Shown here: in pieces, positions 14,992-20,679 of the stretch
Layout of the letters: the number at the start of each line of letters is the position of its first letter
Position numbering within the stretch: the stretch's first letter is position 1
From: JAZGER01 sp036480335
GTDB lineage: Bacteria > Pseudomonadota > Gammaproteobacteria > DSM-19610
Direction of reading: 5' to 3'
Assembly: GCA_036480335.1 (NCBI GenBank)
Contig: JAZGGH010000048.1
Span: forward strand, 1-20,679
Length of the DNA stretch: 20,679 nucleotides
Translations under genes and position numbers: made by a program
Notes under the pieces: model-generated
The model's database searches: none
The model's input: only the letters and a program-made list of their open reading frames with translations
What the model was told of the DNA's origin: nothing

Positions 14992-16131
14992 TTACTCCGT
15001 TTTTTTATAGGGTGAGCGAGCCATCAGCGAGTCATAATAATCATCAATGGAGTCGCGCTCCTGCTGCAGGTAGCGGTCAATGGCTTCTCGAAAACCTTCA
15101 TGCGCTATCCAGTGCCTTGAGTGGGTTTTGACCGGCAGAAATCCGCGGCTAAGTTTGTGTTCTCCCTGAGCGCCGGGTTCAAATGTTTGCAAGCCGTGCT
15201 GAATGCAGTAGTCAATGCCTTGATAATAACAAACCTCAAAGTGCAGGCTGTGAAATTCTTCTGTACATCCCCAGTGACGACCATAGAGTGTATCGTCGCT
15301 GCGGAAACAGATGGCGCCAGCAACAATTTGCGCAGCATGTCTGGCAATGATTAACACCACCTGATCACCCATCGTTTGCGACACTTCTTTGAAGAATGCC
15401 AGGCTCAGGGTAGGATAGCCGGATTTTTTTTCAAAAGTGGAACAATAGAAATGATACATTATGGCCCACACATCATCGTCAGCTTCATGTCCATGCAGGA
15501 TAGATATTTTAATATTCTCATCCTCTACATAGCGGCGCTCACGTTTAATTTTCTTGCGTTTGCGAGCGTTCAATGCCGATAAAAAACCCTCAAAATCGGC
15601 ATATTGCCGGTTTTTCCAATGGAACTGACAGTCTGTACGTGGCATAAAATGATCACCCTCAAAAAAAGGCCGATCCTGTTCATCCAGAAACAGAAAATGC
15701 AGTGATGATAATTTGTTATCTGCAGCGAAGGCTTCAGCCAATCGGAGTAGCTGACCTGCCACTTCATTGCGGTTAGCGTCTTTGTGTGTCAGCAGCCGCG
15801 CACCAGTGGCGGGTGTATAGGGGATGGCGACAACGGCCTTGGGATAATAGTTTAAACCATTACGATGGTAGGCATCAGCCCAGGCCCAGTCAAATACGAA
15901 CTCCCCGTAAGAGTTGTCTTTCAGGTAGAGCGGCACCGCGCCGATGAGCTGATCATTATCATCCCGAGCTGCAAGATGCCGGGGCAACCAGCCATGTTGT
16001 TCTCTGACACAGCCATGTTTTTCCAGTGCCGAAAGAAACTGATAACATAGAAAAGGGGAGTGGGTACCACTTAAGGCATTCCATTCCACTGCATCAAATT
16101 CTGCCATACCTGTGGTAATTGTTAGTTTCAT
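14992..16131 (-). CDS. COG3146/FemAB-like GNAT-fold acyltransferase (DUF482)
   Basis: The 379-residue protein fits the COG3146 family of predicted N-acyltransferases: WNALSGTHSPFLCYQFLSAL near the start, HLAARDDNDQLIGAVPLYLK, YGEFVFDWAWADAYHRNGLNYYPK, PFTP-type AIPYTPATGARLL, KRKKIKRERRYV, YGRHWGCTEEFHSLHFEVCYYQGIDYCI and FEPGAQGEHKLSRGFLPVKTHSRHW. The fold is a tandem GNAT arrangement as in FemAB. The substrate is unknown. No signal peptide is seen. It is followed at 7 nt by aat, a common pairing in Proteobacteria. The ATG at 16131 opens the frame; only a weak GAAG precedes it. Confidence 0.92.
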   Translation of the reverse strand: MKLTITTGMAEFDAVEWNALSGTHSPFLCYQFLSALEKHGCVREQHGWLPRHLAARDDNDQLIGAVPLYLKDNSYGEFVFDWAWADAYHRNGLNYYPKAVVAIPYTPATGARLLTHKDANRNEVAGQLLRLAEAFAADNKLSSLHFLFLDEQDRPFFEGDHFMPRTDCQFHWKNRQYADFEGFLSALNARKRKKIKRERRYVEDENIKISILHGHEADDDVWAIMYHFYCSTFEKKSGYPTLSLAFFKEVSQTMGDQVVLIIARHAAQIVAGAICFRSDDTLYGRHWGCTEEFHSLHFEVCYYQGIDYCIQHGLQTFEPGAQGEHKLSRGFLPVKTHSRHWIAHEGFREAIDRYLQQERDSIDDYYDSLMARSPYKKTE

Positions 16132-16169
16132 TATAGTGCTTCAGTTCTTCCATGGATTGTTTAATTCTG

Positions 16170-16537
16170 TCATCTGATAAAAACTGGTGGTTCAGACTTT
16201 CTGAAGTAAACAACATCGGACAAACCATCAAAATACTTATCAGAAGTAATCAGGCTAGCATGATGAAATCGTGCGCTGGCGTAGATGATGGTGTCTGCAA
16301 AGGCAGCTAACAAGGCAATGGAAGTGCTTAGTGGAATAACACGCGACTGCTCTGTCAGGGCAATCATTTTTAATGCCGCTTCCGTATCTCGGTATCGAGA
16401 GACCCATTTATAGAGTTCAACTGCATCGAGGTTGGCGTTATCAGGCTCTCAACACATCAAAATACGATGCATAATCCTCAGCCAGTACATCATTGGTTAA
16501 CCACTCAATCCATACCGTAGGTATCAATCAGGTTCAA
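16170..16537 (-). pseudogene. VapC-like PIN-domain toxin, decayed
   Basis: Read leftward from about 16537, the frame starts LNLIDTYG (the conserved first Asp strand). It needs a one-base shift to continue WIEWLTNDVLAEDYASYFDV. After a stop and a gap it resumes as VELYKWVSRYRDTEAALKMI, ALTEQSRVIPLSTSIALLAA, FADTIIYASARFHHASLITS and DVVYF. The catalytic Asp/Glu signature of PIN ribonucleases is recognisable (first Asp, Glu of VELY, ADTIIYA Asp, TSD). The stretch between LLAA and FADTIIY lacks about eight residues usual in VapC. A 65-residue open frame remains at the 3' end. At least one frameshift, one stop and deletions make it non-functional. Confidence 0.75.
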
Positions 16538-16728
16538 ACGGGGTTCTCTCACTGCGGCCACGGTAATCCAGAACAGTGCCCTCAGCAATGCCTGAAAGAG
16601 AACCACGTGCTTCCTGCAGACTTTGCGCAGGGATCAACTCGATAATATGGCCAGGTTCTAGCCGATTTCCCCGAATCACCTTGGAAATCGAGAGCTGAAA
16701 TTTACGGGATAGTCCTATCCTGTATCAT
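16524..16728 (-). pseudogene. VapB/AbrB-type antitoxin, frameshifted
   Basis: The frame SRKFQLSISKVIRGNRLEPG, then HIIELIPAQSLQEARGSLSG and a short acidic end up to TGA at 16524-16526, is a swapped-hairpin AbrB/MazE DNA-binding domain with a C-terminal toxin-binding tail. The only nearby start, ATG at 16728 (MIQDRTIP), is in another frame and stops at once. The join therefore needs a frameshift around 16705-16715. The stop overlaps the vapC start region, as in typical vapBC operons. Confidence 0.65.
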
Positions 16729-16745
16729 ATTTTACCTTTATATCA

Positions 16746-17062
16746 TCGACAATCATAATGTATAGAAAATACTGTAAAGATCAAGCGGTAAACACGATCA
16801 GAGCAAAGAACACGACGACCTGGCCTCGGCGTCAAATCGCAGGGTGGCATGTCCGGAAGCTTGACTTAAGGGGGTGCAGGGCTGAAGGCCTGTCGGAAAG
16901 TTTCCGCCGGAGCAGCCCGTACTTAATGTTGAGTTTTTGAGCTTAAAAGCTGCTTTGTAAAACATAAAGCTAGCCCCAAAACTGGCCCTGGTGTTGAACA
17001 GGGTTATCAGATTCCCCCTCTGTCAGGCTAGTTCCTCCCGGTAAACTTGGGAGAGTTCAATA
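16746..17062. other. Non-coding stretch without recognised genes
   Basis: No reading frame here has a family resemblance or a good ribosome-binding site. It contains a perfect 13-bp palindrome CGGAAAGTTTCCG at 16894-16906. It sits between the vapBC relic and the transposase relic and is probably degenerate mobile-element DNA. Confidence 0.5.
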
Positions 17063-17212
17063 ATGACTGAGAGTGGCAGAGAGGGTGAATATGGGTTATC
17101 CGAGAGAGAGAAATAGTGGCGGCACTGAAGAAGATGTTGCCACCAAACAACAAGCCATAGCTGAGATTTCAAAAGAATAAGGGATCTGCGAAGGTACGCT
17201 GATAATGGAGAA
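17063..17212 (+). mobile_element. IS3-type transposase OrfA remnant
   Basis: GGGAGAG precedes an ATG at 17063. Across shifting frames one can read ALKKMLPPNNKP (17122-17157) followed, one base out of phase, by IAEISKE, TAA, GICEGTL. IS3-family OrfA proteins of one group carry a K-R-M-L-P-P-N-N-x-(S)-(V/I)-x-E-(I/L)-(A/S)-x-E-(T/E)-G-I-x-x-x-T-L-Y-x-W pattern, the helix-turn-helix that binds the IS ends. Two frame breaks and the absence of OrfB show it is dead. No terminal inverted repeats were found by eye. Confidence 0.45.
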
Positions 17213-17303
17213 CAGCCGCACGCTACGTTCGCTGCCCCGATCGAGACAGTACACCAGCTTGCCGTAAATGTTAAGTTTTTAACAAAATAGACGCTATGTA
17301 CCA

Positions 17304-17330
17304 TATAATAGCCTTATTATAAAATAAGGC
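17304..17330 (+). promoter_or_regulatory. Promoter -10 and perfect inverted-repeat operator of the Fur-SUKH gene
   Basis: A consensus TATAAT (17304-17309) is followed at once by GCCTTATT (17311-17318), ATAA, AATAAGGC (17323-17330), a perfect 8-bp inverted repeat. A weak -35 candidate is TTAACA (17279-17284) with a long 19-nt spacer. The AT-rich palindrome at the expected transcription start, 13 nt before the ATG, is placed as a Fur-family autoregulatory site would be. Confidence 0.6.
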
Positions 17331-17342
17331 GGGAATCGTTAC

Positions 17343-18395
17343 ATGATTAATGAGGCAGATGCTTGTGCTAACTTAGCCAAGTTTGGCATAAAATGCACCT
17401 TGCAGCGTATACACATTGCTCGTGCCATTCTTACCCAAAATGGTCACTATTCTGCCGATGAGGTGATGGACAAAGTAAGCGACACTGGCATTCGTATCTC
17501 AAAAGCAACTATCTATAATACCCTTAACCTGTTTGCCCGTAGCGGCCTGGTTCGTGAGGTCACCATCGATCCCGCAAGACTTCTTTTTGACGTCAACAAT
17601 AAACCGCATCACCATTTCTACAATGTTGATACCGGTGAATTACACGACATAGCAGTTGAGGGCGTCAACATTCCACTTTTTCCGCAGGCACCTGAAGGCT
17701 CAACAATCCAGGGGTATGAAGTGCTCGTGAAGGTTAAAAATGACCGGGCGGAAAATACTGATATTCACAAGCAGATTAACGACGGATCTTATCATTCGCC
17801 GCTTGATGAGCATCATTCGATAAAAGCGCCCAGCCACATGGTTGATACTGAAAGACAAAATATTTTTTCTGAGAAAAGCCCCGAGATTCCGCAATCAACA
17901 GCGACAATAGATACTGAACAAGACACCTGTATCGACAAAGGATATAAAAATCATAATTTTGACGAGGCACTTGAGTTGATTAATGCAAATGGTGGCGGAT
18001 ATTTTGAAGGCACGAAAACACCTGGACTCATAGAAAAAGCGGAAAATTCGCTAGGCTTTTTATTCCCACCTTCTTACAAATTGTTTTTATCCACGCTTGG
18101 ATGTGGTGACATTGATGGCATGGAGTTCTATGGCATTCGTGATGATGATTTTGAGAGTCATGGCGCGCCTGATGCCGTCTGTCTTACGCTTAATGAAAGA
18201 AAATCAGGTCTTCCGAACAACTTGTTGCTGATTTATATGCGAGAGGATGGAGCTTACTGCGCCCTGGATACTGGCCAGATAAACGCTGATGGAGAAAACC
18301 CAGTGGTAACTTACGAGTTAAATGTAAGCCAAAAGCACATTGCCGATGATTTTGGGGCATTCTTCCTCACAGAGTTACAGGCTGCCTTTTCCTGA
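17343..18395 (+). CDS. Fur-family transcriptional regulator fused to a SUKH (SMI1/KNR4) domain
   Basis: Residues about 1-133 are a Fur-family repressor: a winged-helix domain (FGIKCTLQRIHIARAILTQN, HYSADEVMDKV, ISKATIYNTLNLFARSGLVR) and a short dimerisation domain with the metal/heme-type histidine cluster PHHHFYNVDTGELHDI (H89-H91). It lacks the CxxC structural zinc pairs of classical Fur/Zur and resembles Irr/PerR-like short forms. Residues about 134-205 are a polar linker. Residues about 206-348 match SMI1/KNR4 (SUKH-1): GLIEKAENSLGFLFPPSYKL, FLSTLGCGDIDGMEFYGI, LLLIYMREDGAYCALDT, NPVVTYEL and DDFGAFFLTEL. SUKH domains usually act as immunity proteins or protein-interaction modules. The usual Fur regulator ends near residue 135, so this is a true C-terminal fusion. 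The ATG follows GGCGGGA and the inverted repeat at 17311-17330. Confidence 0.85.
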   Translation: MINEADACANLAKFGIKCTLQRIHIARAILTQNGHYSADEVMDKVSDTGIRISKATIYNTLNLFARSGLVREVTIDPARLLFDVNNKPHHHFYNVDTGELHDIAVEGVNIPLFPQAPEGSTIQGYEVLVKVKNDRAENTDIHKQINDGSYHSPLDEHHSIKAPSHMVDTERQNIFSEKSPEIPQSTATIDTEQDTCIDKGYKNHNFDEALELINANGGGYFEGTKTPGLIEKAENSLGFLFPPSYKLFLSTLGCGDIDGMEFYGIRDDDFESHGAPDAVCLTLNERKSGLPNNLLLIYMREDGAYCALDTGQINADGENPVVTYELNVSQKHIADDFGAFFLTELQAAFS

Positions 18396-18480
18396 TCGGT
18401 GTGCGTTAAAAGACCAGAACGCCAGCACTGCGTTTCAGTTGATAAGACAAACAATAACCAATTTTTGAAAGGGGAGCAAG

Positions 18481-20070
18481 ATGCACCAAATTCAATGCCC
18501 ACATTGCAGGATGAGCTTTAAGATAGATGAGGCTGGATATGCAGATATTCAAAAGCAGGTTCGTGATGCGGAATTTGATAAGCAGCTAGATGAGAGGCTG
18601 GAACTGGCCGAGAAAGATAAACAGAATGAAGTTGAACTGGCCAGGCAGTTAGCTGAGAGGGAAAAGCAAAAAACCATCACTGAAAAAGAGACGGAAATTC
18701 AGGAGCTTAAGGCAAAAATAGACGCCAGTGAAACCGAGAAAACACTGGCAGTGTCACAGGCCCTGGGCGATTCGGAAAAAAACCGTGATGCTCTGATCAA
18801 TGAATTAAAACAGCAAAAACAGGAAACTGCAGCCGCTTTGGAGCTGACAGAGACCAAACATACAAATGCGCTCCAGGAAGCCGCAACGAAAAATGAGATT
18901 GAAGCATATGATCTAAACGCTAAAAAAGAGACGGAAATTCAGGAGCTTAAGGCAAAAATAGACGCCAGTGAAACCGAGAAAACACTGGCAGTGACACAGG
19001 CTCTGGGCGATTTGGAAAAAGATCGTGATGCTCGGATCAATGAATTAAAACAGCAAAAACAGGAAACTGCAGCCGCTTTGGAGCTGGCAGAGACCAAACT
19101 TACAAATGCGCTCCAGGAAACCACAGCGAAAAAAGATGCTGAAATATATGACCTAAAGGCTAACCTCACAGAGGCGGTAAGCACAATTGAGAAGAAGAAT
19201 GATGCGCTAGAAAATAGACTCAGGCTAACAGAGCTAGAGGCACAGGCCTCAGAAAAAAACCTCAAAGAGAAATACGAAATACAGATAAAGGATCGTGAAC
19301 TGGAGATCGATCGCATCCGAGACATGAAAGCAAGATTATCAACAAAAATGGTTGGTGAAACACTCGAACAACACTGCGAAATCGAATTTAACCGTATTCG
19401 GTCTGCCGCATTCCCCTGTGCTTATTTCGAAAAAGATAATGATGTCAAAACTGGCAGCAAAGGGGATTATATATTTAGAGACTCGGATGAAGACGATACC
19501 GAAATCGTATCGATCATGTTTGAAATGAAAAATGAATGCGACTGCACGGCAACCAAAAAAAAGAACGAGGATTTTCTAAAAGAGCTCGATAAAGACCGTG
19601 TGGAGAAGGGATGTGAGTATGCCGTCCTGGTATCCCTGCTGGAATCCGATAGTGAACTGTATAATGCGGGTATCGTTGATGTGTTTCATCGTTACCCAAA
19701 GATGTACATCATTAGACCACAGTTCTTTCTGCCCATGATTACACTATTGCGAAATGCGGCGATGAAGTCAGTTGACTATAAAAAAGAGCTTGCGCTGATT
19801 AAAGAACAGAACATCGATGTCTCAAGCTTTGAAGAAAAACTGGATAAATTTAAATCAGGGTTTGCAAGAAACTATGATCTAGCCTCTCGAAAATTCGAAA
19901 CAGCAATTGATGAGATTGATAAATCAATCAGTCATCTACAAAAAACAAAAGATGCTCTGCTTAGCACAGACCGTAACCTGCGTCTTGCCAATAACAAAGC
20001 ACAAGATGTTACAATCAAAAAACTCACACGAAACAATCAGACAATGAAGGACAAATTTGAGGCTCTATAA
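18481..20070 (+). CDS. DUF2130 coiled-coil protein with PD-(D/E)XK nuclease-like motif
   Basis: ATG 18481 has a near-perfect ribosome-binding site (AAGGGGAG). The 529-residue protein opens with a single CPHC knuckle (residues 5-8) and then a long charged coiled coil (about 20-285) containing an 80-residue duplication. The DUF2130 (COG4487) core follows: MVGETLEQHCEIEFNRIR, FPCAYFEKDNDVKTGSKGDY, D329, then a strand with IMFEMKNE (E348, K350). Next come DRVEKGCEYAVLVSLLE and DVFHRYPKMYIIRPQFFLPM. D329 and E348-x-K350 fit a PD-(D/E)XK nuclease core, as in the RmuC group. The C-terminus is again helical (SFEEKLDKF, FETAIDEIDKSISHLQK). It lies 85 nt after the Fur-SUKH gene on the same strand and is likely co-transcribed. 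DUF2130 proteins have no firmly established role; nuclease activity is inferred. Confidence 0.85.
   Translation: MHQIQCPHCRMSFKIDEAGYADIQKQVRDAEFDKQLDERLELAEKDKQNEVELARQLAEREKQKTITEKETEIQELKAKIDASETEKTLAVSQALGDSEKNRDALINELKQQKQETAAALELTETKHTNALQEAATKNEIEAYDLNAKKETEIQELKAKIDASETEKTLAVTQALGDLEKDRDARINELKQQKQETAAALELAETKLTNALQETTAKKDAEIYDLKANLTEAVSTIEKKNDALENRLRLTELEAQASEKNLKEKYEIQIKDRELEIDRIRDMKARLSTKMVGETLEQHCEIEFNRIRSAAFPCAYFEKDNDVKTGSKGDYIFRDSDEDDTEIVSIMFEMKNECDCTATKKKNEDFLKELDKDRVEKGCEYAVLVSLLESDSELYNAGIVDVFHRYPKMYIIRPQFFLPMITLLRNAAMKSVDYKKELALIKEQNIDVSSFEEKLDKFKSGFARNYDLASRKFETAIDEIDKSISHLQKTKDALLSTDRNLRLANNKAQDVTIKKLTRNNQTMKDKFEAL
18683..19162 (+). repeat. Two tandem 240-bp direct repeats inside the DUF2130 gene
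   Basis: Copies at about 18683-18922 and 18923-19162 share long identical blocks, for example the AAAAAGAGACGGAAATTCAG start and the AAACAGCAAAAACAGGAAAC block, exactly 240 nt apart. They keep frame (80 codons) and heptad phase. Only a dozen or so scattered substitutions are visible in the first 215 nt, so the duplication is recent. Confidence 0.9.
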
Positions 20071-20506
20071 ATCCATGGATCACATGGTAACGAATAGCTG
20101 CGTGTTGCATGTCATGTTATGAGTATTAGTTCCAGCTTAATCTGGTACATCATTTGCAAAAAGTGAGAGCTACAATAGAGGTAACTCCCATGTAACATAC
20201 TAACAATCCTCATTAAACACAAAGCCTGTTTCTTATTTCTGAAACAGGTTATCAAACTGAAAGAAAACCAGAGGCTTGCCTGTCAGTTTAGGCAGTCATA
20301 GGACAGGCCGGGGCATATTTAAGATGAAAATTTACGCGATTGAGTAAAGTAAATTTACATGAGTCATTTAGTTGAACAACTCCTTTTTCCCTCGCTCACC
20401 TGGCTGCACTGAAGTACTCCTGCCGGTGTTTGTCTACCCAGTCAGCAGATCCTGTGTCAGCGCTGAAACGCTCTCGATAACAATTATTTAATGGCCTGGA
20501 TGCGGA
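20071..20506. other. Intergenic interval between the DUF2130 gene and trxB with two hairpins
   Basis: No convincing gene is seen. CCTGTTTC (20225-20232) pairs with GAAACAGG (20241-20248), and GCCTGTC (20278-20284) pairs with GACAGGC (20302-20308). Neither is followed by a strong T-run; they may still end or stabilise the DUF2130 transcript. On the minus strand, 20396-20490 reads as a short open stretch (ending DWVDKHRQEYFSAAR) that could be a gene stump. Confidence 0.4.
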
Positions 20507-20679
20507 TTAATTTTGAGATCCGGTTATTTCCAGATTATCAAGATAACGTTCAGCATCCAGTGCCGCCATACAACCAGAACCTGCTGAAGTAACCGCTTGC
20601 CGGTAGATATGATCAGCCACATCCCCTGCAGCGAACACGCCGGGTAACGAGGTTGCCGTCGCATCGCCTGTCACGCCGC
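20507..20679 (-). CDS. trxB: Thioredoxin reductase, C-terminal part (partial)
   Basis: The leftward frame runs in from the window edge and ends at TAA (20507-20509). It shows the FAD-binding C-terminal signature of thioredoxin reductase: TSLPGVFAAGDVADHIYRQA followed by VTSAGSGCMAALDAERYL. The enzyme reduces thioredoxin with NADPH via FAD and a CxxC pair, which lies outside this window. In many gammaproteobacteria trxB stands next to aat. Here it is separated from the COG3146-aat pair by about 4.4 kb of accessory DNA. Confidence 0.92.
   Translation of the reverse strand, partial: GVTGDATATSLPGVFAAGDVADHIYRQAVTSAGSGCMAALDAERYLDNLEITGSQN

Noticed and set aside
16758..16940. Plus-strand 60-codon frame between the vapB relic and the IS relic
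   Set aside because: It has no Shine-Dalgarno, an unbalanced basic composition and no recognisable motif.
17023..17304. Minus-strand 93-codon frame
   Set aside because: It has no motif or ribosome-binding site, and the opposite strand shows the IS3 OrfA pattern.
18939..19325. Serine-rich minus-strand frame of 128 codons
   Set aside because: It is the complement of the Glu/Lys-rich coiled coil and is duplicated only because the coiled-coil DNA is.

Overview
The window reads as chromosomal DNA from a gammaproteobacterium, probably aquatic and free-living. The clearest markers are the aat gene preceded by a COG3146/FemAB-like acyltransferase gene, and the C-terminal end of thioredoxin reductase (trxB) at the right edge. 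trxB and aat lie close together in many Gammaproteobacteria. Base composition is moderate and slightly AT-rich, with Shine-Dalgarno leaders before most genes. No rRNA, tRNA or CRISPR array was seen.

Left part (1-4650). The 3' end of an unidentified gene is followed by a start-less remnant of an OmpA-like domain protein, a small membrane protein, and a convergent XRE-family regulator. The regulator has a probable operator/promoter region shared with a 36-codon reading frame. Next come a two-gene unit (an unassigned 316-residue protein and the ribosome-rescue hydrolase ArfB), a frameshifted slipin remnant, and a FucA-like class II aldolase.

Middle part (4850-13640). Secreted or envelope proteins dominate. 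A 1343-residue exported protein carries FG-GAP/VCBS-like repeats, an ASPIC/UnbV domain, thrombospondin-type-3 calcium repeats, two Ig-like (He_PIG) domains, a jelly-roll-like region and two copies of an unnamed cysteine-bounded domain. A leftward pair encodes a 2OG-Fe(II) oxygenase and a cytoplasmic DsbA/FrnE-like oxidoreductase. A lipoprotein S8 protease then overlaps by ATGA a second lipoprotein with a PrcB-like domain, a pairing reminiscent of the dentilisin protease complex.

Right part (13640-20679). Relics of a glutathione S-transferase gene (minus strand) and a DsrC/TusE-like gene (plus strand, in-frame TGA) precede the leftward pair COG3146-aat. About 4.4 kb separates that pair from trxB. 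This interval looks like accessory DNA: a decayed vapBC toxin-antitoxin pair, an IS3-type transposase relic, and an intact two-gene unit. The first gene of that unit encodes a Fur-family regulator fused to a SUKH (SMI1/KNR4) domain, with a perfect inverted repeat at its promoter. The second encodes a long coiled-coil DUF2130 protein with a PD-(D/E)XK-like nuclease signature and a recent 240-bp internal duplication. This pair is the best candidate for an undescribed system here. Seven decayed reading frames in 20 kb point either to a region under relaxed selection or, for the single-base lesions, to residual sequencing error.
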